This document shows positions 6,148 through 13,264 of a DNA stretch of 21,037 nucleotides, piece after piece; the first letter of the stretch is position 1, and each line of letters opens with the position of its first letter. Both the position numbers and the translations under genes were made by a program. The notes under the pieces were generated by a model. That model searched no databases and was not told the DNA's origin. It saw nothing but the letters and a program-made list of their open reading frames with translations. The stretch is from the NCBI GenBank assembly GCA_900550585.1, contig URST01000033.1:1-21037 (forward strand), read 5' to 3'. This stretch comes from an uncultured Eubacteriales bacterium. GTDB taxonomy: Bacteria > Bacillota > Clostridia > Oscillospirales > Oscillospiraceae.

Positions 6148-7476
6148 TCAGGGGGTACGAAGGACCTTCCCCACGCAGACGGTGCTTATCAGATATTTTA
6201 CCACCTGATCCGCCGCAATACAAACCCAAATCGTCCAGAGCGGCAGCATCAGCACGCGCACGCAGAGGTAAGCGCAGGGCAGACGGATGAGCCAGACGCC
6301 GGCAAACTGGATGAGCATGGGTGTCAGCTTCCGGTCCACGGCCCGCAGCGCGCCGGAGGTCACCTTGGTCAGGCCCTGCGGGATCTGGATCAGGCCCATG
6401 ATCGCCACATATTTCACGCCGATGTCGATGAGCACCGGCTTGTCGGTGAGCAGCGACATGAAAAGGCGCGCCCCGAAAAACAGGGTCAGGGAGGACACCA
6501 GGCTGATGGCGGCGCAGACCCGGATGATCTGGCGGTAATAGCGGGAAAAGGCCGTGCTGTCCGTGTGGGAGCGCGCGGCGGACAGCAGCGTGGCCGAGGC
6601 GATGCTGAAGCCCACCGCCGGCACATCGGTGATGAACTCCGCCTGAAGCCCCAGCTGATAGGCGGAGAAGGCCGTATCCCCGAAGGTCAGCACCAGAATG
6701 GACAGCAGGATGGAGGATATCTGCCAGTTGATGGTCTCCCCCGCCGCCGGCAGACCTGTGGAGTAAACGTCCCGCAGGTCGCTGCGCCAGCCGGTGAGTC
6801 TGGCGCGGAGGACGCCGCTGCGGCGGAACTGGCGGATAAAGAGAACGATGTAGATCACGCTGCCGACGCCGCGGGAGAGCAGGATGCTGACGGCGGTGCC
6901 CGCCAGTCCCATGGCGGGAAAGCCGGCCTTGCCGAAGATCAACAGATAGCCGGCCAACAGATTCACCAGATTGGTGAATACCGCGATCTTCAGGGGCGTG
7001 CGAGTGTCGGACAGGCCCTGAAAATACGCGGCGCCCAGCGTGGTGATGCCCCAGAGGGGCAGCATCCACGCCAGCTGCGGCAGGTAGCCGCAGGCCAGCG
7101 CGAAGGCCTCGTCCGTCTCCTTGGAGAAGATGCGGATGAAGAACGCGGGAAACGTGCCGATCAGGCCCGTCAGCAGGATGCCCAGACAGATCACGGACGC
7201 AAGCCCGTGGAGCAGCAGGGACCGGCATTTCAGCGGGTGGCCGGCGGCATGATGCCGGACGATGTGCACGGAAAGTCCCACGCCCAGGCCGCGGAACAGA
7301 TAATAGACCGTGTCGCAGATCTTGTTTGCCATGCCCTGCGCCGAGATATCGGCAATGGCCAGACGCCCCACCATGGCCGCCGCCGCGAAATTCACCATCA
7401 CCTGAAGCAGATTCTCCAGCATGATGGGCAGCATAATGGCCATGATCTCACGGCGGATACGGCGGTCTTCCTGCAT
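6148..7476 (-). CDS. MATE family efflux transporter
   Basis: 442-aa integral membrane protein of the multidrug and toxin extrusion family, which exports compounds in exchange for Na+ or H+. It has about 12 hydrophobic helices in two homologous halves. Family-like stretches include IMLPIMLENLLQVMVNFAAA near the start and WMLPLWGITTLGAAYFQGL and GLPAAGETINWQISSILLSI further on. ATG at 7476 was preferred to an in-frame GTG at 7482, because AGAGGTG lies at the right distance before the ATG while the GTG overlaps that site. It sits between the mandelate-racemase-type gene and the sigma-54 activator, in the same direction, suggesting a role in exporting a pathway product or related compound; MATE substrates cannot be read from sequence. 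Confidence 0.92.
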   Translation of the reverse strand: MQEDRRIRREIMAIMLPIMLENLLQVMVNFAAAAMVGRLAIADISAQGMANKICDTVYYLFRGLGVGLSVHIVRHHAAGHPLKCRSLLLHGLASVICLGILLTGLIGTFPAFFIRIFSKETDEAFALACGYLPQLAWMLPLWGITTLGAAYFQGLSDTRTPLKIAVFTNLVNLLAGYLLIFGKAGFPAMGLAGTAVSILLSRGVGSVIYIVLFIRQFRRSGVLRARLTGWRSDLRDVYSTGLPAAGETINWQISSILLSILVLTFGDTAFSAYQLGLQAEFITDVPAVGFSIASATLLSAARSHTDSTAFSRYYRQIIRVCAAISLVSSLTLFFGARLFMSLLTDKPVLIDIGVKYVAIMGLIQIPQGLTKVTSGALRAVDRKLTPMLIQFAGVWLIRLPCAYLCVRVLMLPLWTIWVCIAADQVVKYLISTVCVGKVLRTP

Positions 7477-7494
7477 AGGCACCTCTTTTTCAGG

Positions 7495-7529
7495 GCAGAG
7501 CAGCGCAGGCTCCGCCCGCGCTGCTCTGC
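7495..7529. other. Intercistronic hairpin between the enzyme gene and the MATE gene
   Basis: A 12-bp perfect stem GCAGAGCAGCGC / GCGCTGCTCTGC (7495-7506 and 7518-7529) has an 11-base loop that can add three more G-C pairs. There is no T run after it on the minus strand. It is more likely a partial terminator or mRNA-stability element reducing expression of the downstream genes than a full stop. Confidence 0.55.
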
Positions 7530-7539
7530 ATCATGTGTT

Positions 7540-8682
7540 TTACTTACGGAGGATGGTGTATCTGTCCATCAGCTCGTGGTTGATCTCCACACCCAGGCCC
7601 GGCTTCTGCGGGACGTTGATGTAGCCGTCCTTGTCCACCACCAGCGGCTCGGTGAGCATCAGGTCGCGGATCTTGTAGTCCCAGTGAGGGGGATCGTAGC
7701 AGTATTCGATGAACGGGCAGTTGTTCACCGCGCCGGCCATGTGCAGCGCCGCGGCCAGGCCAAGGCCGTGGGTCCATGTGTGCGGCGTGTAGATCTTGTT
7801 CTCCGCCTCGGCCAGCGCCGCCACCTTGCGGTTCTGCACGAAGCCGCCGGACAGCACCACGTCCATCTGGTAGATGTCAAAGCACTGGTGCTTGATGAGG
7901 TCGCGGTACTCATGGAGCTGGGCGTTCAGCTCGCCGCCGGCGATGTTCAGGGTGGTGCTGCGGCGCAGCTCGGCCAGACCCTCAAAGTCGTAGCCGTACA
8001 GCGGCTCCTCCAGCCACTCGATGCCGATCTCCTCAAAGGCCTTGCAGACGTTGACGGCCTTCTTCAGATCCCACTTGGCCACGGTGCGCTTGCCGGTGAA
8101 GAACCAGCCCTGGTTGGCGTCCACGGCGATCTTCATCTTGTCGCCGACATGCTTCTTGATCTCGCCGATGATGCGGACATCCTCGAAGGGATCGTCATGG
8201 TGGGCGCGGATCTTCATCATCTTGAAGCCTTCCTCCATGAAGCGGTCGGCATCCTCGATGCGCTGCTCCACGGATTTCAGCTCGCCGGTGCTGGCGTAGG
8301 CCAGCACGCGGCTCTTGGAGCCGCCGAACATCTTGTACAGCGGCAGGTTGGCGTACTTGCCCAGCGCATCGTACACGGCCACCTCCACGCACCAGGGGCG
8401 GTAGGCGTAGAGGGACGCGTTGACCAGACCGGTGTTGATGGTCTCCACCTCGGAGACGTCCTTGCCGATGAGCAGGGGCTTGATGTGGGTATCCCAGATA
8501 CCGGCGATCAGCTGCGTGGAGTCGCAGGCCGCGCCGTAGCCGTGGACGCCGTCATCCGTGATGACCTCTACGATGGTCACGAACAGCTTCGTTTCCGGGT
8601 TGGCAGGGTTCCATGTGGAGTGGAAGGGCTCCGGCAGGGGGACCTCCACGATCTGCAGTTTTGCATCTACGATCTTCATCAT
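7540..8682 (-). CDS. Enolase-superfamily enzyme, mandelate racemase group
   Basis: 380-aa TIM-barrel enzyme that removes a proton next to a carboxylate with Mg2+. Members are racemases, epimerases or acid-sugar dehydratases. Visible active-site positions are Lys157-x-Arg159 (MMKIRAH), metal ligands Asp188 (VDANQGW), Glu225 (WLEEP) and Glu251 (AGGEL), and the His-Asp pair Asp274 (YQMDVV) with His301 (TPHTW), then Glu326. The second Lys of the mandelate racemase KxK pair is Arg here, which favours one-base chemistry such as dehydration (inference). The start at 8682 has GGAGG about 10 bases upstream, overlapping the gap after the antiporter gene, which ends 18 bases earlier. Co-transcription with an NhaC-family transporter suggests that the transporter brings in its substrate. 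The substrate is not recognisable from sequence. Confidence 0.9.
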   Translation of the reverse strand: MMKIVDAKLQIVEVPLPEPFHSTWNPANPETKLFVTIVEVITDDGVHGYGAACDSTQLIAGIWDTHIKPLLIGKDVSEVETINTGLVNASLYAYRPWCVEVAVYDALGKYANLPLYKMFGGSKSRVLAYASTGELKSVEQRIEDADRFMEEGFKMMKIRAHHDDPFEDVRIIGEIKKHVGDKMKIAVDANQGWFFTGKRTVAKWDLKKAVNVCKAFEEIGIEWLEEPLYGYDFEGLAELRRSTTLNIAGGELNAQLHEYRDLIKHQCFDIYQMDVVLSGGFVQNRKVAALAEAENKIYTPHTWTHGLGLAAALHMAGAVNNCPFIEYCYDPPHWDYKIRDLMLTEPLVVDKDGYINVPQKPGLGVEINHELMDRYTILRK

Positions 8683-8700
8683 TGTAATATAGCCTCCAAG

Positions 8701-10248
8701 TTATTTTGCCGCTGCGGCAGCACCTCTGCCGTATTTCTTGTTGAGTACGAACGCCGTTGCGATGATCAGCACCAGTGTCACGGCCAGGCCGACGCCGCCC
8801 TTACCGCCAAGCAGGCCGGTGATGAGATAGCCCACCAGCGAGGCGCCGGCAACGGTGAGTGCGTAGGGCAGCTGGGTCTTTACATGGTCGATGTGGTTGC
8901 AGCTGGAGCCGAACGAGGACAGCACGGTGGTATCGGAGATGGGGGAGCAGTGGTCGCCGAAGATACCGCCGGACAGCACCACGCCGATGGCCATGCCCAC
9001 AGGGGCGCCGATGGCCAGCGCCATGGAGATGGCGATGGGGGTGAACACGGCAAAGACGCTCCAGGAGCTGCCGGTGCAGAAGGAAGTCAGGCAGGCCGCG
9101 ATGAAGATGATGACGCACATGGAGGTGGGCGTCAGCAGGCTCTCGGACACGGTGACGATGAAGGTGCTGGTGCCGCAGGCCTTGCACAGGGTGCCGATGC
9201 CCCACGCCAGCATCATGATGATCAGCACTTCCATCATGGAGCAGCAGCCGTTGACGAAGGTGGTGACAGCCTGCTTGAAGGTCATGACCTTGGACTTGAT
9301 GGACATGGCGCCGGAGATGCAGGCGGTCAGGAAGAAGGCGATGACCAGTGCGCGCAGGCTGCTGCCGTTGGCCAGAGCACCCAGGATGCCGTTGGTCTTA
9401 ACGTCGCCGGTGTAGAACAGGCCCACGAAAATGAGGACCAGCAGGATCACCAGAGGAACGATCATGTTCCAGATGGTGGGGTGTGCGCCCTCGGGCAGCT
9501 TGGTCTCCTCGCGCTCCTTGATCTCGGAGCCCTCCTCAAAGAGCTTGCCGGTCAGCAGGGCGCGGTCCTCCGCCTTCTTCATGGGGCCGTAGTCCCAGCC
9601 GGTGACGGCGATGATGAAGACCATGAGGATGGAACCGATGGTGTAATACTGATAGGGAACGCCGGACAGGAAATCGCGGGTGGGGTTGCCGTTGTAGCCT
9701 ACCTCCGCGTAGTAGGTGGCAATGAGGCCCAGAATGTAGGCGCCCCAGGCGGACAGGTGGCACAGGGTGGGAACGGCCGCCGTGGTGGAGTCCACGATGT
9801 AGGCCAGCTTCTCACGGGAGATGCGGAGCTTGTCGGTGATGGTGCGGAAGATGGGGCCGATCAGCACGGGGTTGGTGGAATCGCTGAACCAGATGGCGAT
9901 GCCGCCCACCCATGTGGCCAGCTGGCCGCCGCGGCGGGTCTTGATGACGTTCTTCGTCAGAGCCTCCGAGAAGGCCTTGGCGCCGCCGCCCTTCTCCAGC
10001 ATGTAGGACAAACCGCCGCAGAACGCGCAGAAGCAGATCATGCGCTGATGATCCACATCCTCGAAGCGGGGCAGGATGTAGGTGAAGAACGTGTCGAACA
10101 GGCCGGTCCACACATTACCGCCGTTCAGCATGGTCGCACCCACAAAGATGGCCGCAAACAGGGACAAAATGACCTGTTTGGTCACGATGGCGAGTACGAT
10201 CGCCAGCAGTGGGGGCAGGATTGCTAAGATGACTGTCCAAAAATCCAT
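8701..10248 (-). CDS. NhaC-family Na+/H+ antiporter
   Basis: 515-aa membrane protein with about 11-12 hydrophobic helices, of the NhaC family. Conserved parts include WFSDSTNPVLIGPIFRTITD in the first half, GSSWSVFAVFTPIAISMALA, and the signature GDHCSPISDTTVLSS (431-445). ATG at 10248 was chosen over an upstream in-frame start because GAGGAGG precedes it closely and the hydrophobic N-terminus MDFWTVILAILPPLLAI begins there. Some NhaC relatives (for example Bacillus MleN) swap an organic acid and protons for Na+. With a mandelate-racemase-type enzyme as the next gene, carboxylate exchange is as likely as pure sodium export. It is the first gene after a sigma-54 promoter and activator-site cluster. 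Confidence 0.93.
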   Translation of the reverse strand: MDFWTVILAILPPLLAIVLAIVTKQVILSLFAAIFVGATMLNGGNVWTGLFDTFFTYILPRFEDVDHQRMICFCAFCGGLSYMLEKGGGAKAFSEALTKNVIKTRRGGQLATWVGGIAIWFSDSTNPVLIGPIFRTITDKLRISREKLAYIVDSTTAAVPTLCHLSAWGAYILGLIATYYAEVGYNGNPTRDFLSGVPYQYYTIGSILMVFIIAVTGWDYGPMKKAEDRALLTGKLFEEGSEIKEREETKLPEGAHPTIWNMIVPLVILLVLIFVGLFYTGDVKTNGILGALANGSSLRALVIAFFLTACISGAMSIKSKVMTFKQAVTTFVNGCCSMMEVLIIMMLAWGIGTLCKACGTSTFIVTVSESLLTPTSMCVIIFIAACLTSFCTGSSWSVFAVFTPIAISMALAIGAPVGMAIGVVLSGGIFGDHCSPISDTTVLSSFGSSCNHIDHVKTQLPYALTVAGASLVGYLITGLLGGKGGVGLAVTLVLIIATAFVLNKKYGRGAAAAAK

Positions 10249-10288
10249 ATGTGTCTCCTCCTCTAAAAAAGATTCTGCCCTACTCTTA

Positions 10289-10305
10289 AGCAATTTTGGT
10301 TCCAA
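10289..10305 (-). promoter_or_regulatory. Sigma-54 (-24/-12) promoter of the antiporter operon
   Basis: The minus strand reads TTGGAACCAAAATTGCT, matching TGGCAC-N5-TTGCW with one mismatch in the -24 box. The invariant GG and GC are present with exactly ten bases between them. It lies about 40 bases before the antiporter ATG, giving a short leader of about 30 bases. rpoN and a sigma-54 activator gene flank the operon, which strongly supports the call. Confidence 0.85.
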
Positions 10306-10367
10306 AAAGTCGGACGGCGTTTTTTCCTGTATTTTCGTGATTTTTTTATCAGGCGGCGCCATCCTTT

Positions 10368-10382
10368 GTCAAAAATTTTTAC
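10368..10382. promoter_or_regulatory. Predicted activator site 1
   Basis: GTCAAAAATTTTTAC, a near-palindrome. It is the copy nearest the -24/-12 promoter, centred about 80 bases upstream of it. Confidence 0.65.
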
Positions 10383-10398
10383 CCTCTCTCCTACTGTC

Positions 10399-10414
10399 GT
10401 TAAAATATTTTTAC
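10399..10414. promoter_or_regulatory. Predicted activator site 2
   Basis: GTTAAAATATTTTTAC, almost a perfect palindrome and the best copy. It starts 31 bases from site 1, close to three helical turns. Confidence 0.65.
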
Positions 10415-10440
10415 AAATCCAGCATTTTCAGGGGAAAACG

Positions 10441-10455
10441 GTCAAATATTTTTAC
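10441..10455. promoter_or_regulatory. Predicted activator site 3
   Basis: GTCAAATATTTTTAC, matching the other two copies at the outer GT/AC and the AT core. It starts 42 bases from site 2, about four helical turns. Confidence 0.62.
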
Positions 10456-10485
10456 AGAACGCCCCTGCCCCGCAGTCCAGACAGC

Positions 10486-10523
10486 AAAGCAGGGGCCTGC
10501 CATCGGACGCGGCAGCCCCCTGC
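10486..10523 (-). terminator. rpoN terminator
   Basis: On the minus strand just after the rpoN stop, GCAGGGGGCTGCC pairs with GGCAGGCCCCTGC (arms 10511-10523 and 10489-10501, one mismatch), followed by TTT. The right arm abuts the stop codon at 10524. Confidence 0.75.
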
Positions 10524-11855
10524 TTATCCATTTTTCCGCGGCGCGCCGGCGGCAATGCGGCGGTCCGTGGCCGTCGGCAGACCCATTTGCTGCCGGTACT
10601 TGGTGACTGTGCGGCGGGTCACGGAGATGCCCTGCGCCAGCAGCAGGTCTGTCAGCTGCTGATCCCGGTAAGGGCGGGCCTTGTTCTCCCCCTCCACCAG
10701 CCGGCGGATGGCGCTCTTGATCTGGCGGCGGCTCCGGTCGCTGCCGCCCACCGGGCGCGCAAAGAAGCTGGCCACAGGAAAGACGCCGCGGCGGCACTGG
10801 ACGTACTTCCCCTTCAGGGCGCGGGTGACGGTGGAGGGCGCCACGCCCACAGCGGCGGCCAGCGCCGCCATGGTGGCGGGCAGCGGTTCGCTCTCGCTGC
10901 CGTCAAAAAAGCCGTACTGCACCCGGAGAAGCTCCTGTCCGCAGCGCTCCAGCGTGTCCATGCGCCGGTGGATGCAGTCGATGAGCCACTGGGCGCGCCT
11001 GTGCCGCTCCGTCAGGTAAGCGCGCACCTCCTCGTCCTGCGTGTCCCGCAGCATCTGCTCATATTGGCTGTTCAGCCGCAGCTGGGGGCTGTGCCCCTGA
11101 TGGACGCGGATGGTCAGGACGCCGTTCTCCTCCTCCTCCAGAAAATCCGGCAGGATACAGGGCGCCGCCCTCCCGCTGTGGTGGGTATAGGCGGCGCCGG
11201 GGCGGGGCTCCAGCTCCCGCAGGACGGCGCACTGCGCCAGCAGTGTCTCCTCCGAAATGCCCATCTGCCGGGCGATACGTCCGTAGGCCTGACGGCCCAG
11301 ATCCTCCAGATGTCCGGTGAGGAGCTGCTCCAGCAGCGGTGTGTCCAGCCCCCGGCGGCGCAGCTGCAGCAGCAGGCACTGGCTCAGGGAGGTGGCGCCC
11401 ACACCGGCAGGCTCCAGGTCATGGAGCGTCTCCAGCGCCTGCCGGAGCAGCCCGTCAGGCACACCCATCTCCGTCAGGTGGCGCAGGTCCTCCTCCTGCA
11501 GGTAGCCGTCGTCGTCCAGCAGCTCCACCATATAGGCGCAGAGCGCAGCCAGCGGCTTCGGCAGCGCGCGGGCCTCCAGTTGCTCCAGCAGGACGGCGGG
11601 CAGCGTGTCCAGACGGTCGCCCTCCTCCCCTGCCGGCTCCGGCAGCGGGCCGTCCCCGCAATGGACGCCTGTGGCGGCATAGGTGCTCTCAAAGGGCCGC
11701 TCCGTCCGTTCCAGCAGCGGATTTTCCAGCAGAGCGGACTCCACAAAGTCCGACAGATCCGCAGTGCCCAGCTCCAGCAGGTGCAGCGCCTGCAGCGTCC
11801 ACGGCGCCATGCGCGCGGTGGTGTGCAGCTCCAGATGTAGATCGGGTGTTTGCAT
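10524..11855 (-). CDS. rpoN: RNA polymerase sigma-54 factor
   Basis: 443-aa alternative sigma factor that directs RNA polymerase to -24/-12 promoters and needs an ATP-dependent activator to open them. Region I has the Leu/Gln-rich activator-interaction sequence (LQALHLLELGTADLSDFVES, then NPLLE). The middle holds the core-binding domain. The C-terminal DNA-binding part includes VAPSTVTRALKGKYVQCRRG, then GVFPVASFF, and the RpoN box VTRRTVTKYRQQ (about 412-423). Length is slightly short but normal for Firmicutes. The start at 11855 has AGAGGTG five bases upstream. It has its own promoter and a terminator on each side, so it is a single-gene unit. Its probable client operon lies immediately downstream. 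Only one sigma-54 activator gene is visible in this window. Confidence 0.96.
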   Translation of the reverse strand: MQTPDLHLELHTTARMAPWTLQALHLLELGTADLSDFVESALLENPLLERTERPFESTYAATGVHCGDGPLPEPAGEEGDRLDTLPAVLLEQLEARALPKPLAALCAYMVELLDDDGYLQEEDLRHLTEMGVPDGLLRQALETLHDLEPAGVGATSLSQCLLLQLRRRGLDTPLLEQLLTGHLEDLGRQAYGRIARQMGISEETLLAQCAVLRELEPRPGAAYTHHSGRAAPCILPDFLEEEENGVLTIRVHQGHSPQLRLNSQYEQMLRDTQDEEVRAYLTERHRRAQWLIDCIHRRMDTLERCGQELLRVQYGFFDGSESEPLPATMAALAAAVGVAPSTVTRALKGKYVQCRRGVFPVASFFARPVGGSDRSRRQIKSAIRRLVEGENKARPYRDQQLTDLLLAQGISVTRRTVTKYRQQMGLPTATDRRIAAGAPRKNG

Positions 11856-11888
11856 GGCGCACCTCTTTTCCAGCGGGATTTTTGCGTT

Positions 11889-11917
11889 ATCTTAACACGT
11901 TTGCCGGGGAGATGCAA
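11889..11917 (-). promoter_or_regulatory. rpoN promoter
   Basis: On the minus strand, TTGCAT (11912-11917) and TAAGAT (11889-11894) have a 17-base spacer. The promoter sits just after the upstream terminator and 34 bases before the rpoN ATG. This is a vegetative-type promoter, not a sigma-54 one. Confidence 0.7.
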
Positions 11918-11919
11918 GT

Positions 11920-11964
11920 CCGTATGACAAAAGCCACCGCAAAGCGGTGGCTTTTGTCATACGG
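11920..11964 (-). terminator. Terminator of the zinc-ribbon gene pair
   Basis: A perfect 21-bp inverted repeat (11920-11940 and 11944-11964) has a 3-base loop. Its core GCCACCGC / GCGGTGGC is followed on the minus strand by CTTTTGT. It separates the small zinc-ribbon gene from the rpoN promoter. Confidence 0.85.
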
Positions 11965-11984
11965 CGCGGTGCGTCGGTCGTATT

Positions 11985-12215
11985 TTATCCCAGGGGCAGG
12001 TTGCGGCGGCTGCGGTCCAGCACCAGCTTTTTGCAGGCGGGGCAGTCCCATGCCTCCGCCTCCGCACCGGAAAATCCGGCGGCGGACGCAATGCAGCGCA
12101 TCTCCTCGTCAGCCGACGCGGCGGGGTCCGGCTCCCACCAGATGTCGCTGCGGCGGCTGCGGAGCCAGCCCCGGCGCATCTCGCCGCCGCAATAGGGGCA
12201 AAGCAGCTTTTCCAT
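11985..12215 (-). CDS. Small zinc-ribbon protein (DUF6487-like)
   Basis: 76-aa protein with two Cys pairs, CPYC (Cys6, Cys9) and CPAC (Cys58, Cys61), likely binding one zinc ion. Between them is a GWLRSRRSDIWWEPD stretch, a layout I associate with the DUF6487 group of small Firmicute proteins; the exact family name is tentative. ATG at 12215 has AAAGGAGC seven bases upstream. The gene starts 14 bases after the stop of the larger zinc-ribbon protein gene and ends before a strong terminator, so the two form one unit. No function is known. Confidence 0.8.
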   Translation of the reverse strand: MEKLLCPYCGGEMRRGWLRSRRSDIWWEPDPAASADEEMRCIASAAGFSGAEAEAWDCPACKKLVLDRSRRNLPLG

Positions 12216-12229
12216 GCGGTGCTCCTTTC

Positions 12230-13066
12230 TCAGGACAGTGCGTCCGTCAGATCCACGGCCACAACATCGCCGGTATACACCATCGTGCCGTCCTGCTCCT
12301 CCTGCACGTCAAACTCCAGCAGCCACTCCACCGCGTCCTCCGCGTTGTACATGGAGCGGTCGAAGATGTACTCCGTCCCGTAGTCCAGAATGGTGAACTG
12401 AATGGGAGCGGTCAGATCCAGCAGGTTGCCGCCGGCGTCGTAGGCGGTGAGGAAGGGCAGCGGGGCGGTGTCGGACATCAGGCCCTCCACGGTGACGATG
12501 ACCCGCTGGCTGTCGGTCTGCACCTCCGTGACCTGGACCACCTCGTCCATCAGGTCGAAGTACCAGTCCATCTGGTAGACGGTGGTATCGCCCGCGTACT
12601 GCACAGCCGCCTCCTCCGTGGGATAGGCGGGCTCGGGCGTAGGCTCGTAACTTCTTCTGGAGTGGCAGGAGTTGAGGAGAGGGGGCAGCAGGACCAGCAG
12701 GGCAACGGCAAAGCCGATCAGGCCGTCGCGCTTCTTCTTTTCCAGGCTCTGAAATTTATCCCGCAGACCCTGGGCGCCGCTTTTCAGGTTTTCCCATTCT
12801 CCGGCGCGGATGCTGTCCGGCTCTCCGGCGGCCTTCCGGGCGCTGCGGCGGGTCTGACCCTCGTAGCAGGTCTTTTCCTCGTAGCAGACCTTCCTGCTGC
12901 GATGGGGCGGCACGGCGGCATCGCGGGACTCTACAAAGTGAACGCTGCCGTCGGGGTCTACCCGCTCCCGGCGGGGCGGACGGTTATAGGCGCCGCACTT
13001 GGGGCACATGCCCTGCTTGTTATAGTCGTACACGCGGCCGCAGGCCTTGCAGCGGATGGCAGCCAT
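12230..13066 (-). CDS. Zinc-ribbon, single-span membrane protein of unknown function
   Basis: 278-aa protein. The N-terminus has a zinc ribbon, CKAC (Cys6, Cys9) and CPKC (Cys21, Cys24). A charged, probably disordered segment follows (30-114) with two CYE repeats, then one transmembrane helix (about 115-133, LIGFAVALLVLLPPLL). The outer domain (about 140-278) has no family I recognise. Topology suggests the zinc ribbon is inside the cell and the acidic C-terminal domain outside. ATG at 13066 has GGGAGGG six bases upstream; an upstream in-frame extension would cross the promoter and was rejected. It is the first gene of a two-gene unit with its own promoter. Function unknown. Confidence 0.85.
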   Translation of the reverse strand: MAAIRCKACGRVYDYNKQGMCPKCGAYNRPPRRERVDPDGSVHFVESRDAAVPPHRSRKVCYEEKTCYEGQTRRSARKAAGEPDSIRAGEWENLKSGAQGLRDKFQSLEKKKRDGLIGFAVALLVLLPPLLNSCHSRRSYEPTPEPAYPTEEAAVQYAGDTTVYQMDWYFDLMDEVVQVTEVQTDSQRVIVTVEGLMSDTAPLPFLTAYDAGGNLLDLTAPIQFTILDYGTEYIFDRSMYNAEDAVEWLLEFDVQEEQDGTMVYTGDVVAVDLTDALS

Positions 13067-13103
13067 GGCGATCCCTCCCTTTTCCGTATTTGTTCTTGCC
13101 GCT

Positions 13104-13133
13104 ATTATACTGTACGCGGGGGCATTTTGTCCA
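13104..13133 (-). promoter_or_regulatory. Promoter of the zinc-ribbon gene pair
   Basis: On the minus strand, TGGACA (13128-13133) and a perfect TATAAT (13104-13109) have an 18-base spacer. The promoter lies 38 bases before the ATG at 13066. Confidence 0.75.
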
Positions 13134-13134
13134 T

Positions 13135-13189
13135 CAACTTCAGGTTGCGGCCGGAAAATTTTCACGGACGGCGGCACAACCTGAAGTTG
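13135..13189. repeat. 13-bp inverted repeat upstream of the zinc-ribbon promoter
   Basis: CAACTTCAGGTTG (13135-13147) and its exact complement (13177-13189) are separated by 29 bases containing an AT-rich GGAAAATTTTC. One arm touches the -35 hexamer on its upstream side. It is not a terminator, since no T run follows and a full terminator lies next to it. It may be a regulator site or a DNA hairpin. Confidence 0.6.
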
Positions 13190-13198
13190 GCAGGAAGG

Positions 13199-13245
13199 AA
13201 AAACGCCCTTTCCCACAGCCTTGTGCCATGGGAAAGGGCGTTTTT
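13199..13245 (-). terminator. Terminator of the ribosomal/rpoA operon
   Basis: A 17-bp perfect stem AAAAACGCCCTTTCCCA / TGGGAAAGGGCGTTTTT (13199-13215 and 13229-13245) has a 13-base loop. On the minus strand it ends GGGCGTTTTT, 20 bases after the rplQ stop. This is a strong intrinsic terminator. Confidence 0.93.
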
Positions 13246-13264
13246 TATGCAGTTGAGACTTCGC

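Noticed and set aside
6565..10227. Very long open frame on the plus strand (over 1,200 codons)
   Set aside because: It runs antisense to the MATE, racemase-type and antiporter genes, crosses their intergenic gaps, and encodes a low-complexity His/Gln/Gly/Asp-rich product without any fold. This is the usual effect of GC-rich codon bias on the opposite strand.
10368..10455. AT-rich repeats as a CRISPR or replication-origin iteron array
   Set aside because: Only three copies with unequal spacing and no cas or rep gene. Their position before a sigma-54 promoter gives a better explanation.
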